Origin: CAYYYP01 sp964475985
GTDB taxonomy: Bacteria > Bdellovibrionota > UBA1018 > CAYHWW01
DNA: 64,000 bases
Assembly (NCBI GenBank): GCA_964475985.1
Contig: CAYYYP010000007.1
Span: 1-64,000, forward strand
Direction: 5' to 3'
Below are positions 1 to 9,259 of this stretch, in pieces. The notes below the pieces were generated by a model. The model was given only the letters and a program-made list of their open reading frames with translations. It did no database searches and was not told the origin of the DNA. Position numbers and translations under genes: made by a program. Each line of letters begins with the position of its first letter. Position 1 is the stretch's first letter.

Positions 1-2
1 TC

Positions 3-119
3 TGCAGCATGAGAGAAGTACAAGCCATTCTTGATCTAGAAATTCCTAAAACAAGTCTAATCTATAAAACCGCTGATCACTTAGCCGCAAGCCTCTATAA
101 GCTCACTCACCCAAGCTAA
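3..119 (+). CDS. C-terminal tail of a probable tyrosine recombinase (partial)
   Basis: An open frame enters from the left edge and codes for 38 residues before a TAA. It contains REVQAIL, then eight residues, then TSLIY. This matches the end of XerC/D-type integrases, where an LGH box is followed by TTxxY, with the catalytic tyrosine 10 residues after the glycine. The spacing fits exactly, but the expected Gly-His is Asp-Leu, so the conserved second His/Trp position is lost. Either the enzyme is decayed or it is divergent. Only the tail is visible, so the family call rests on one motif. The bases from 120 to 243 hold no gene that I can support. Confidence 0.5.
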   Translation, partial: CSMREVQAILDLEIPKTSLIYKTADHLAASLYKLTHPS

Positions 120-243
120 AAGGGGTGAAAAAAACCTCAGGCATCAGTTATCGGCAAAATCCGTCATCAGAAACAGAAACCGTCCCTGACCCCGAAACCG
201 AAACCCGAAGCGCCGCCACCCGCTGCCCGAGCTTCCCAACCCA

Positions 244-588
244 CTAATCCTGTGCCGCCCGTAATCTCTTCCCCGAAAATTTATACGGCGTACTCTCGAT
301 CCGTGCCATCGGGCTCGTGATTCGGGGTTGCGCTAATGGCCTTGCGCTCTTGGAAAAGCTTTCGTGATAAGCCTGCTCATTCTGGGCAAGGCGCTTTAGA
401 TCGCCGCTGAAATCTACCCTTCGGATGCGCTCGGCTTTGATCTCATGGAGATTCTGATATATCGCCGTGTCGTTCATAATTTCGCTATTCCTCGGCACGC
501 TGGCCAGGGAGGTCGTTGAAAATAACGACAGCAGAAAAGAGACTAGGGAGGCAAAAGGAAATTTTGGGTGGAGCTTTGAGCGTGTCAC
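244..588 (-). CDS. Small exported protein, function unknown
   Basis: A 114-residue protein starting at GTG (588). A strong Shine-Dalgarno AAGGAGT sits about seven bases upstream, which supports both the gene and the start. The first 30 residues form a signal peptide: basic n-region (TRSKLHPK), hydrophobic core (LVSFLLSLFSTTSLAS), probable cleavage after SLAS. The mature part, about 84 residues, is polar, rich in Arg and Ala, and without cysteines. I recognise no family. It is transcribed away from the lipoprotein operon that begins at 855. Confidence 0.6.
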   Translation of the reverse strand: MTRSKLHPKFPFASLVSFLLSLFSTTSLASVPRNSEIMNDTAIYQNLHEIKAERIRRVDFSGDLKRLAQNEQAYHESFSKSARPLAQPRITSPMARIESTPYKFSGKRLRAAQD

Positions 589-854
589 AACGGGGACTCC
601 TTGTGGTTCTTGGCAATCATGGGATAACCAAGGGGCTGACAGTCGGGTAATATAAATAGATATTATTTAAATAGCAAGCTTTTCCATGGGATTATGTAAA
701 TAATTTCTATTTTTATGATGGCGCCCGTTTTACGCGGGTTTTAAATGGGCCTGGTTCGAAAGCCCTAGGCAAGTTTTTCCCCCGGGGGCGACCGATCCCG
801 CATCGGATCCGGAAAGATTGTGAATTTTTCTGCCCAGCTGACGAAGAGGAAGAT

Positions 855-2753
855 GTGAAATCCCGTCCCTCTCATATCCTTCCCGTCCTCCTCGTTTTGG
901 TTTCCCTGACCAGCGGCTGCCGGCCTTTTTCCAATTCCAAAAAGGAAGTGACCTTTTCCTACGTCCCCATTCCCCTCGTCCAGGAAGAGGACTCCGTGAC
1001 GACCATTGCGGATACCCATACGTGGCGCACTCCGCTTGCCATCGATTCTACCGTGGTCACCGGGGCTTCCATTGCCTCGCCCTATGACACCACTACCGGC
1101 AGTGGTGGCTATGGCCATACGAACAGCGTGTATGTCGACGGCTTTCCGGCCGGTTTACTCTTGCTTCCCGTCGTGGGAGGATTTGATGCCTACGATCGTG
1201 GTTATGCTGGCCTCTCATCATTTGATTTAACCGCACCCGATGACCCCACGGCGCCCACGGCGAATCTGCGTTACCAAATGGTGATCTCCTCTGCTTCAAG
1301 TTTTTCCGGCGGAGTGTGGGCTTCCTCGTCGGAATTTAACTCCTTCCAAACCGTCGGTGCAGGAATTCCTGGCGTTGCCGTGGCTAGCGGTGGAGCACTG
1401 GCCCCCGCCGGCGGAGTCCATTTAAGTTTTGCCGCGCCAAGTTCTGGAGATTTGCATGCCTTTCTTATTAAAGAAACTTTTCTTACGGGCGGCATCGGTC
1501 GAGGTGCTCTTTACGGCACTCGCCGTTATCCTTCTCCTTCGTACGAGTACGACGCCTGGCAATCGCCGGCGAGCCCCAGCAGGCTTAGTCCATTAACAAA
1601 TAGTATTTATATTAACCGGATTGTAGATGGGCAATGCGTCCCGCGTACCGCTACGTATTCTTCAGGACTCGTACTTTTGGCGTGGTGTGGAACGGATACT
1701 GCGCCAGGCGACAGTTACTTTTTAAATGTCTATACGCCAAGCTCGGCCTTTAGTGGTTCATGGTCAGGGGCCAGCGTTCTGCTCGATTCTAAGAATGGCG
1801 CTACCATCGCAGGAGTTACGTCCGGTGATTTCAAACCGGGCAATGGGATCCTCGGCGCTCAGAATTTAGCAGCGGCCGACAATGCCGGAGGCCTAGGCAT
1901 TGATGTCGCAATGAATTCAGCCGGTGCGGGAATCGTAGCATATGTCGCCCTTCACAGCGGGTCCGATACCACCGTGCTTTATGCACAAAACTATTCGGTG
2001 ACCACCGGGCTTTCTTCAACCAGAAATGTTTTGGCAACCTACACGAGCGGCACGGGGGTCAGCAAATTTTCCCAGCCTAGAGTTTGGGTGAGAGAAGATG
2101 GTTCGGCGGTTGTATTCTATTATCGATACGATGGCACTTCGACGGAACTTTACGCCGTAAATCGTGCGTCCACTTCAAGCGATGGTACCATCGGAACTTG
2201 GTCCGCCGCGGTGCGGATGGACTCACCCACTTGGGCCAGTATCATCCCTTCCTTTAATTATGAGCCAACCCAAACCTATTGGCGGATTCACGCACCAGCT
2301 CTGGCATTTGCCAGAAATTATGCAGTAGTGGGTTATGTCCAGCCAGATACATTAGGCGGAATCCCCAGGTTCCGCGTACGTACCTACGACCCAACGCGGA
2401 ATGCCTGGAACGATCCGCAAACCGTGGATGAAAGTTGGAACAGCGATGGCGTCGGGCAATATTTTATTTCCGGAGCTCCCGATCCTAACGATTCGAATGC
2501 CGCACTTTTTATGACGGCTTTTGAGGGGCTCACTTCAGGCATTCCCACTTCCGTGCAAGCCCGGATGTACAGCACCAAGCGGGCAGGCTTTACGCCCCAA
2601 GCAAAGGTGAGCTCTACGTTGAATGCGTTGTACAGCGATCCCACAACCGCCATAAATAGCCGTGGCTTAGGATCCGTGTTTTTTCATGCGCTGCCGGACA
2701 CTAGTGATCTTACCCGGTTTTACCACCGCGCTTATTCGGCAGCATATCGATGA
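855..2753 (+). CDS. Large lipoprotein, function unknown
   Basis: A 632-residue protein starting at GTG (855) with a purine-rich GAGGAAG just upstream. The N-terminus is a lipoprotein signal: short basic start, hydrophobic stretch LPVLLVLVSL, then lipobox LTSGC with Cys22 as the lipidated residue. The mature chain is rich in Ser, Thr, Gly, Ala and aromatic residues, with alternating patterns such as VVFYYRYDG and AVVGYVQPD, which suggests a beta-propeller or other all-beta fold. No catalytic motif is visible. Its stop overlaps the ATG of the next lipoprotein gene (ATGA, 2750-2753), so the two are probably co-transcribed and translationally coupled. The preceding 589-854 is A+T-rich between about 650 and 720 and could hold the promoter. 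Confidence 0.75.
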   Translation: MKSRPSHILPVLLVLVSLTSGCRPFSNSKKEVTFSYVPIPLVQEEDSVTTIADTHTWRTPLAIDSTVVTGASIASPYDTTTGSGGYGHTNSVYVDGFPAGLLLLPVVGGFDAYDRGYAGLSSFDLTAPDDPTAPTANLRYQMVISSASSFSGGVWASSSEFNSFQTVGAGIPGVAVASGGALAPAGGVHLSFAAPSSGDLHAFLIKETFLTGGIGRGALYGTRRYPSPSYEYDAWQSPASPSRLSPLTNSIYINRIVDGQCVPRTATYSSGLVLLAWCGTDTAPGDSYFLNVYTPSSAFSGSWSGASVLLDSKNGATIAGVTSGDFKPGNGILGAQNLAAADNAGGLGIDVAMNSAGAGIVAYVALHSGSDTTVLYAQNYSVTTGLSSTRNVLATYTSGTGVSKFSQPRVWVREDGSAVVFYYRYDGTSTELYAVNRASTSSDGTIGTWSAAVRMDSPTWASIIPSFNYEPTQTYWRIHAPALAFARNYAVVGYVQPDTLGGIPRFRVRTYDPTRNAWNDPQTVDESWNSDGVGQYFISGAPDPNDSNAALFMTAFEGLTSGIPTSVQARMYSTKRAGFTPQAKVSSTLNALYSDPTTAINSRGLGSVFFHALPDTSDLTRFYHRAYSAAYR

Positions 2754-5700
2754 AAAAAACTATTATCTTAAAACTAGCATTTGGTTTTTTCCTGATGATT
2801 TTTTTCACAGGTTGCCGGCAATCATTAAACAGTGCGGGAAATCGTATTTTTGCCGATGGTGTTCCGCAAAAAAATCCTATCGCTACGTTTCAAATGCCCG
2901 GTTCCCTAAGTACGACGATTCTTTCTCCAACCTCCATCGCCTTAAACTGGAGTGATGATTCTAGTTCAGAAAGTAGTTATGAAGTTCAATTCTGTTCAGG
3001 CAGTAGTTGCACAAATTTCGTAGCCGTAAGTGGTTCCCCGCTTGCCGCAAATTCCCACGGTTACACGGCTACGGGTTTAATTGCGGAAACTACTTACCGG
3101 TTTCGCGTCCGCGCCCTTCAAGGTGCCACGGGTTCCGCATGGGCTATTACCGGAAACCTGACTACTCCAGCCGTAGTTACGATTCCTCCTGCGCCTACCT
3201 TTTCTTCGTCGGCCTCCACAGCAACGACGGTAACTTTAGACTGGAATGATCTCTCCACTAATGAAGCCGGATTTGAAATTGATTACAGTTGTGATTCAGC
3301 TTTTACGGTTTGCGGTTTCAACACAACGGTGGCGGCAAATACGACGACTTATACGGCCGCTGGGCTAACGGATAATACCGTGCAATACATTCGCGTGCGG
3401 GCCTATAATGCTGCAGGTAATTCGGCATGGGTGAGTGCGGCGATCATTACTGTTCCGGCTGCGCCTACTATGAACGCTTCAACCAATCTCAACGGAACTT
3501 CCGTTACGTTAAATTGGACGGACAATTCAACATCAGAATCCTATTTTGAAATTCAAAAATGTACGGGCATTGCCTGTACCGATTATGCAACCTACGCCGG
3601 GGCCGCCGCCAATGCGACCTCTGCCGGCATTGGTGGTTTGGCCTACGGTGCTACCTACGGATTTCGTGTCCGCGCCGTTGGTTTGCTGGGTACCGCAGGA
3701 GCATCCAGCTGGGCCACGGTAAGCGTGACCACTTCGAGTTTTTTTACGGCCCCAACTACGTTCACTGCAACGGCATCGGGCTCCACGACCATGACCCTAA
3801 ACTGGGCGGGAAATGTCGCCGGCGAGACCGGCTACGAAGTGGACCATTGCACCGGAAGCGTCTGTTCGGACTTCGGTGGAACGATTTTAGTCGTTGGTCA
3901 CACTCTCACCACTACCATTACGGGACTCACGGCCGCCACTGCCTATACGTTTCGTTTGCGAACTTACGATTTAAGCTCTGGAGCTACCGTATATAGTTCC
4001 CCCATGACTGCGGTACAGACGACCTTAAGCCTTCCGGCCACGCCGCAAAATGTGCGGGTCAAGGGGCTAACCGCTACGAAGATTTCCATTGGTTGGGATG
4101 ATTTGGCCACGGATGAGACCGCCTACGAAGTCAGTCATTGCGTAGATGTCGGTTGCACTACCTCAACATATATTGTTGATAGCGCCGTACTGCCCGCAAA
4201 CTCTTCTCGATATACTTTTACGGGCCTTTCTGCGAGCTCCAGTTATCAGCTGCGGGTGCGTGCGATCCGAGCGGCGACTCCCGATTACAGCGCAGCCGCC
4301 TACTCGGAAACCATCTCACCAAGTGATGAGAGTCAGGTATGGGTAGCGGATGGAACCGTGCGAGCGCAATACCGTAGCGGCCGGAATCTCTACGTAGGTG
4401 GGGATTTTACCTTTCTTGCGCCGCCCGTGAAATATGCGGGCTTGTTAAGTATTTCCGGTGCGGCATGGAGTCCCAGCGTCCTAGCGAATCAGGTTCAAAA
4501 CACTTTAGACGGTTCGGTTTTAACTTCCGCCGCCGATGGGAGTGGAGGTTTTTATATCGGAGGAACCTTCACTCAAGGCATTCATCATATCCTCTCGACC
4601 GGAGCATTAGATCCGGCGTTCAACGTTACGGCCGATGGTTCCGTAACGGCGCTCACTTTAAGCGGCACGACTCTTTACTTAGGTGGGAATTTTACTAACC
4701 TTACCCAAGGTGGAGTGACCGCCCGGAATCACATGGCCGCATTGAATGTAAGCGGCGGAGTGCCGGTCATCCTTGCGTTTGACCCAAACGTCAGCGGCAT
4801 CGTTAATTCCATTGCAGTCTCCGGCACTACAGTGTTTTTTGGCGGAACCTTCGCGAGCGTTGATGGCGGGACCGGCTGTGCAAACTTAGCGGCGTTTACG
4901 ACCACCAATAATCATGTCACCACCTGGTGCCCAAGCCCGGATGCCGCCGTTACAGCCATCAAAGTCAGCGCAGGCGCGGTATTTGTGGGTGGAAGTTTTT
5001 TAAACATCAATTCCGTAGCTAGAAGTTATTTAGCTTCCTTAAGTACGACCACCACCAGCGTTAGTTTTTCTGGCGTGGTACCATCTTCGCCAAACGGGTC
5101 GGTGACATCGCTCGATGTTTCCGGCACGACTCTTTATCTCGGTGGGAATTTTACCACCGTTGGCGCCTCTAGCCGAACTTACTTAGCGGCCATCGATACT
5201 ACTACCGGCAACGTCGCTTCGTTAAACGTAGCCATCAATGGTGCGGTGGAGTCGCTTGTGACCGATGGTGCGAATGTCATTTTGGGTGGAAGTTTCACTT
5301 CTGTAGCTGGGGTTTCTCGAAAATACATTGCGGCGATTTCTGCATTCACGGGGACTCCCGAATCAACCTTTGATCCACGCGCTTCTGCACCGGTATATTC
5401 CGTGAGCATGGATATCCCGAACAACGCAATTCTTTTTGGCGGCGCCTTTACCTGGATTGGTGGTGTGAATAGAAACTATTTAGCATCCATCGACATAACC
5501 ACGGGTATTCCCAATACTTGGGATCCCCAGCCTAACGGCTCTGTGCGTACCATCACCGGAAATTCTTCTTACATATATTTCGGGGGGGATTTCACGACGG
5601 TGCGGGGAGTTGCGCAAAGCTATTTCGCGGCCATTGATCCCGTGACGGACTCTAGCTTCCGAAGTTTTTACAACGGCTTAAATGGTGCGGTCTACGCGTT

Positions 5701-6460
5701 GGCAACCTACGATGGAGTGGTATATGCAGGCGGTGCCTTCACGGCGGCCGGCGGGTCCACGCGTCAGAGGTTGGCGGCCTTCGATGCAAATAGTTTTACG
5801 CTGAGCTCTTGGAATCCCACCGCGGGCAACGATCCGCTTGGAAATGTGCAAGCGCTGGCGGTGGACTACATGAGTGTCTCAGGTACCGGCGCCACCACGA
5901 TTTTCGTTGGCGGTGATTTCACTAATATTGCTGGCACCGCAAGAACGGGGTTGGCGGCCGTAAAATCCGACGGAACGTTAGTGACCACTTATGACCCAGC
6001 GCCCGATAGTGGGGTGTACGCATTAGAAGTGGATCACGTTGGTCGCAACTTGTACGTCGGCGGCAACTTTACTACCATTGCGTCGGCGGCTTCCAAATAT
6101 TTAGCGAGCCTTATCATTAATGAGAATCCCACAATTATGGTGGGAGCTTCCGATCCTAACTTCAACGGCACGGTATACTCAGTGAAAATCTCAACGGATG
6201 GGTCCGCCGTATTGGCCGGCGGTAGTTTTGATACGGCTTGGGCAGGGACAACTCGCCGTGGCGCGGCATCTCTTGATCTGGCATTGGCCGTAGGGCTAAA
6301 CGCGTGGGATCCTGATCTAGACGTCGGAAACATCGCGGTAACTTTGGAGCCTAGTATCGACACGGTCACGGTTGGGGGTAGCATCAGCAGCTTTGACGGC
6401 GAGGCTTTCTTAAACTTAGGCTCAACCTTACTTTCTTCCGGTGCGCTTACAGCTTGGTAA
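2750..6460 (+). CDS. Giant lipoprotein with fibronectin III domains and beta-propeller-like repeats
   Basis: A 1236-residue protein with signal sequence and lipobox FFTGC, so it should be an exported lipoprotein. Residues about 45-525 hold five fibronectin type III-like domains. Each carries a LNWxDxSxxE-type strand, a YEVxxC segment and an exit strand such as YRFRVRAL. Several contain a Cys-rich S/TxxCTxF element that may form disulfides. Residues about 530-1236 are a long series of short repeats built on the pattern LYxGGxFTxxxG followed by YLAAID, resembling delta-60/DUF5122-type propeller repeats. This architecture is common in surface adhesins, but binding specificity cannot be read from sequence. 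It follows the upstream lipoprotein with a 4-base overlap. A short gap separates its end from the convergent GshB-like gene. Confidence 0.85.
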   Translation: MKKTIILKLAFGFFLMIFFTGCRQSLNSAGNRIFADGVPQKNPIATFQMPGSLSTTILSPTSIALNWSDDSSSESSYEVQFCSGSSCTNFVAVSGSPLAANSHGYTATGLIAETTYRFRVRALQGATGSAWAITGNLTTPAVVTIPPAPTFSSSASTATTVTLDWNDLSTNEAGFEIDYSCDSAFTVCGFNTTVAANTTTYTAAGLTDNTVQYIRVRAYNAAGNSAWVSAAIITVPAAPTMNASTNLNGTSVTLNWTDNSTSESYFEIQKCTGIACTDYATYAGAAANATSAGIGGLAYGATYGFRVRAVGLLGTAGASSWATVSVTTSSFFTAPTTFTATASGSTTMTLNWAGNVAGETGYEVDHCTGSVCSDFGGTILVVGHTLTTTITGLTAATAYTFRLRTYDLSSGATVYSSPMTAVQTTLSLPATPQNVRVKGLTATKISIGWDDLATDETAYEVSHCVDVGCTTSTYIVDSAVLPANSSRYTFTGLSASSSYQLRVRAIRAATPDYSAAAYSETISPSDESQVWVADGTVRAQYRSGRNLYVGGDFTFLAPPVKYAGLLSISGAAWSPSVLANQVQNTLDGSVLTSAADGSGGFYIGGTFTQGIHHILSTGALDPAFNVTADGSVTALTLSGTTLYLGGNFTNLTQGGVTARNHMAALNVSGGVPVILAFDPNVSGIVNSIAVSGTTVFFGGTFASVDGGTGCANLAAFTTTNNHVTTWCPSPDAAVTAIKVSAGAVFVGGSFLNINSVARSYLASLSTTTTSVSFSGVVPSSPNGSVTSLDVSGTTLYLGGNFTTVGASSRTYLAAIDTTTGNVASLNVAINGAVESLVTDGANVILGGSFTSVAGVSRKYIAAISAFTGTPESTFDPRASAPVYSVSMDIPNNAILFGGAFTWIGGVNRNYLASIDITTGIPNTWDPQPNGSVRTITGNSSYIYFGGDFTTVRGVAQSYFAAIDPVTDSSFRSFYNGLNGAVYALATYDGVVYAGGAFTAAGGSTRQRLAAFDANSFTLSSWNPTAGNDPLGNVQALAVDYMSVSGTGATTIFVGGDFTNIAGTARTGLAAVKSDGTLVTTYDPAPDSGVYALEVDHVGRNLYVGGNFTTIASAASKYLASLIINENPTIMVGASDPNFNGTVYSVKISTDGSAVLAGGSFDTAWAGTTRRGAASLDLALAVGLNAWDPDLDVGNIAVTLEPSIDTVTVGGSISSFDGEAFLNLGSTLLSSGALTAW

Positions 6461-6476
6461 AGTAGCGGCCGGGAAT

Positions 6477-7484
6477 CTAAAAATCCCAATAGGCGCGGCA
6501 GACTTTCCGCTTCGAAGCTTCCGTGAGACCCCAGAGCAAGCCTGGACTTGTGACATTGATCTCTAATATCTTTTCATCAATAAAATCTATTGTAGCAAAG
6601 TGAATCCCATCGCGCTTAAGATCCTTCGCAATAACTTGGGCCCGTTGCATCTGGCGCGCCGTGGGTTTTGTTTCTTCGACGGTCGGCGCAAAGCCACCTT
6701 CAAAACGGTAAATGGGATCCGACGCTGGCGCTTTACCTGATTTTTTAAGCCATGCTGTGGCTTTTCCCTTGAGAATAAACGCGCGGGTTTCGCCGCAGGA
6801 ATTAATTTTTTTCGAAAAATTTTGGATGACTTGTAGTGTACCCGTCAAAGATTGTTCCGCCGAGGTTTGAAGGAGTTTTACACCGCGGCTGGCCGCCTCA
6901 AATGGATCCTTCTGTAAAACTGGGGTTTTTGCATCAAGCGGCAGGGGGAACCCAAAGGAGTTCAGTGCAGCCTTTAAATGTTTTTCATCACGCATGAACA
7001 CACTGGGAAGTGCCCAGTTAGGATACCTTGCGGTGGAATATTTTTCATTCCAAAGCAGAAGGCCACTAGGGGCATTGATGAATTGCGCCCGGCCTTTCAG
7101 TGACGCAAAGGCTGCTAAACTTTGCCAAATGGAAAAAATCTGCAAATTAATGGGCGGGTCCACGCGCCAATGGATGGAACCTGCGGTCAATAAATCAAAG
7201 GTGCTAGACCTTCCTGGCAATGGCCGCAAATACACTTCCGAGCCTCGTTCGTGAAACCGCACTTCCTGAATTTTAGCGGAGTGAACTTTTGGTCGTGAGG
7301 AAGCGACAAAAACCAAATCCTGCGCTTCGGTCCAAAAAGCCCGCTTAAAAAGCTTGCGTTGATGACCATAATTCAACAAGTGCAAAGTTGAATCCCGGGC
7401 ATGGTCAAGCGTACTCCACTCATCCGCAACGATGACTACGTTGCTAAGCNNNNNNNNNNTCCATTTTGGAAAGATCCATAACAA
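6477..7484 (-). CDS. Glutathione synthase (GshB)-like ATP-grasp protein; start disrupted by assembly gap
   Basis: The protein after the gap aligns by eye with GshB. It has a pre-ATP-grasp region with DPPINLQ (family DPPFDME), an NEKYSTARYP segment (family NEKLFTAWFP), a GETRAFILKGKA strand (GDKRVLxxxG) and the C-terminal FATIDFIDEKILEINVTSP, which carries the metal/ATP-binding Glu and Asn. Known GshB joins glycine to gamma-glutamylcysteine. The usual GNLAAGG loop is not recognisable, so the substrate may differ. The reading frame meets 10 Ns at 7450-7459. The first readable residues are LSNVVIVADEW, and the codon before them is NNG, which could be ATG. A separate ATG at 7479 (MDLSKM) lies in another frame if the gap is exactly 10 bases. 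The true N-terminus is therefore unknown. Confidence 0.65.
   Translation of the reverse strand: MLWIFPKWXXXXLSNVVIVADEWSTLDHARDSTLHLLNYGHQRKLFKRAFWTEAQDLVFVASSRPKVHSAKIQEVRFHERGSEVYLRPLPGRSSTFDLLTAGSIHWRVDPPINLQIFSIWQSLAAFASLKGRAQFINAPSGLLLWNEKYSTARYPNWALPSVFMRDEKHLKAALNSFGFPLPLDAKTPVLQKDPFEAASRGVKLLQTSAEQSLTGTLQVIQNFSKKINSCGETRAFILKGKATAWLKKSGKAPASDPIYRFEGGFAPTVEETKPTARQMQRAQVIAKDLKRDGIHFATIDFIDEKILEINVTSPGLLWGLTEASKRKVCRAYWDF
7450..7459. other. Assembly gap (10 Ns)
   Basis: A run of exactly ten N bases, the size commonly inserted between scaffolded contigs of unknown spacing. It falls at the start of the GshB-like gene, just past the gspN terminator, so genes could be missing here. Confidence 0.97.
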
Positions 7485-7497
7485 CTGTTTTTAAAAC

Positions 7498-7525
7498 AAA
7501 AAGGGCCGCGGAAGCGGCCCTTTTT
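7498..7525 (-). terminator. Rho-independent terminator of the T2SS operon
   Basis: A perfect 12-bp stem AAAAAGGGCCGC/GCGGCCCTTTTT with a 4-base loop. On the minus strand it is followed by TTTTTGTTTT. It starts four bases after the gspN stop codon. The U-tract on both arms makes it potentially bidirectional. Confidence 0.9.
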
Positions 7526-7528
7526 GTT

Positions 7529-8626
7529 TCAAGGAGTCGGCTCCACGGCGGGCATAGGTAAGTTTCCGCGAATGCTATAGGAATACCGACCATCTTTGGA
7601 TTTTGCAGATCCTAAAATGGAATCTAAAAACGGAATAGATTTGTGCAGTGCAGGTGAAAGCAGAAAATGTGTGGCGAGAGCCAAGTTCAAATGCATAGGC
7701 CCAAAGGGTGCGTAGCTCCCGGGGGCTACGGGCAATACCGTAATTTCTCCCGTGATTTCAGCTACCACATCATCCTTTTTTAAGTCCTTGCCCAATTTGA
7801 CTTCCGTGAATTGAATTTTTTCGCCTTTGAATTTTAGGTGGAGTTCATTTGCTTGCGTGCTGATTTTAGGCAACTGAAATCCAAATATATTTTGTTCCGC
7901 AAGAGCTAGGCTTTTCAGTTCTAAATCAATGGTGCCGCGATTTTTCTTAGGATCGGCAAAGTTCATGGCGAAGTCGAGATCACCATCCAACTCAAAATGT
8001 GAAAATTCCACTGGTACGTATTGTTTCAGCAACGAAGTAGATGTGAGGTTGAGTGAATCTAGATCAAGATCCATCGCAAACCCTGTGGCAGAACCGGCGA
8101 CGGTGCCCCCGATTTCCCCGCCCAGCATTTTAAAATTCACGGTAGCCGCTTTATTTTCCACAAACGGCAAAAAAGAAAGCAAGTGGGGCCTCAGATAGAG
8201 CTCATTAATTTTCAGCACGGCTTTTTCATTTTCTAAAGACCTGATCTCTACTTCCGAAAGGATCAAGTGCGGTCGTAAAAGAAAGCTCATTTCCGAGGAT
8301 TTTACGGTAAGGACAAAACCTGCCGCTTGGGTGGCGATTTTAAGGTGAGCCAGGATCAAATTTGTGATTCGCGCCTGGGGGATTTTTGCGAGGAAGAAAA
8401 AAATGAATAGTACTAGGCCCAATAAAAAAAGTTTAAAACGGTGGCGGCGTTTTTCGGCGTTCGATTCTACCCTTGGTTTGGTGTCCTTCGCTGACTTTCG
8501 TTCGGACGGATCGGCATCTAATCCATCGCTGTCCTGGTTAGGGCGTAGCGCATCCTTATCTTTGGATTGACTGAAGACGGGATGGTACTGCGTCGTTCTG
8601 AAGGGATCCTGGGAAGGTTCAAACAT
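7529..8626 (-). CDS. gspN: Type II secretion system protein GspN
   Basis: A 365-residue protein, last gene of the T2SS operon. It has a long polar, charged cytoplasmic N-terminus (residues 1-63), one transmembrane helix at about 64-82 (FKLFLLGLVLFIFFFLAKI) and a periplasmic region of alternating strands. The pattern (EVEIRSLENEKAVLKINELYLRP, then LDGDLDFAMNF) resembles the AsmA-like fold of deltaproteobacterial GspN. GspN is an accessory inner-membrane component whose exact role is unsettled. It lies 9 bp after gspM and directly before a strong terminator. The call rests on position and topology as much as on sequence. Confidence 0.75.
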   Translation of the reverse strand: MFEPSQDPFRTTQYHPVFSQSKDKDALRPNQDSDGLDADPSERKSAKDTKPRVESNAEKRRHRFKLFLLGLVLFIFFFLAKIPQARITNLILAHLKIATQAAGFVLTVKSSEMSFLLRPHLILSEVEIRSLENEKAVLKINELYLRPHLLSFLPFVENKAATVNFKMLGGEIGGTVAGSATGFAMDLDLDSLNLTSTSLLKQYVPVEFSHFELDGDLDFAMNFADPKKNRGTIDLELKSLALAEQNIFGFQLPKISTQANELHLKFKGEKIQFTEVKLGKDLKKDDVVAEITGEITVLPVAPGSYAPFGPMHLNLALATHFLLSPALHKSIPFLDSILGSAKSKDGRYSYSIRGNLPMPAVEPTP

Positions 8627-8635
8627 AGAAGTTAC

Positions 8636-9259
8636 TCACTTTGCTTTGTAGGCCACAAGCGTCATGGTGGTATCCAGGAAACCCGTAAGCTCGCTTTTTG
8701 TATCGACCGTAAGATCTCTTACTACAAGGTGAAGGGGCTTTCCCTTTTCCGAGAATTGAAACAAGAGCCTGGTCAACTGACGAAGGTTAATTTGTGAAAG
8801 TTTGATGTCCAAAAGTACTTCAGAGTATTCTTTGGTATCTTGAGAAGTGCGTTCCGCACTGATTTCGGCCCGCGTGCGATCGATATTCGCTGCGATGAGC
8901 ACTTCTTCCGCCCATTGGTTTAACGGTCCTTCAATTTTTTGGCCTTCTGACTGAGCCGCCGACTGAGCGCGGTATTGCCTGATGCGATCGGCAGAGGACT
9001 GCAGGTAGCCGATAAGCTCTTCCCTAGTTTCGAGGTCGTTTTTAAGACCACGCAGGCTACCTAGGCCGTAAAACAACGGGGATAGAATGAACAACACTAC
9101 GCCCACTGCGAAGGCAATATTTAGAATGAGTTTTTTCTGTGAATCGAGTTCGTCATACTTGCTTCGCAGTTGTTGATAGGCTTCAGAGCCTTCAATGCGT
9201 TCCCAAAGACTTGAAAATTTTTCTGCTAGGTTTTCTTTCAGCTGATCAAATTTTGTCAT
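8636..9259 (-). CDS. gspM: Type II secretion system protein GspM
   Basis: A 207-residue bitopic protein. Its N-terminal cytoplasmic helix (1-43) is rich in charged residues, followed by one transmembrane segment at about 44-66 (LILNIAFAVGVVLFILSPLF) and a periplasmic ferredoxin-like domain ending in strands LHLVVRDLTVDTKSEL and TTMTLVAYK. In known T2SS, GspM partners GspL in the inner-membrane assembly platform. It overlaps gspL by four bases (ATGA at 9256-9259), implying coupled translation. Confidence 0.85.
   Translation of the reverse strand: MTKFDQLKENLAEKFSSLWERIEGSEAYQQLRSKYDELDSQKKLILNIAFAVGVVLFILSPLFYGLGSLRGLKNDLETREELIGYLQSSADRIRQYRAQSAAQSEGQKIEGPLNQWAEEVLIAANIDRTRAEISAERTSQDTKEYSEVLLDIKLSQINLRQLTRLLFQFSEKGKPLHLVVRDLTVDTKSELTGFLDTTMTLVAYKAK

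Noticed and set aside
467..655. 62-residue plus-strand frame opposite the small exported protein
   Set aside because: It overlaps the minus-strand gene that has a strong ribosome site and a signal peptide.
724..770. GGTTCGAAA resembling a tRNA T-loop
   Set aside because: The flanking five bases do not pair as a T-stem and no other cloverleaf arm is present.
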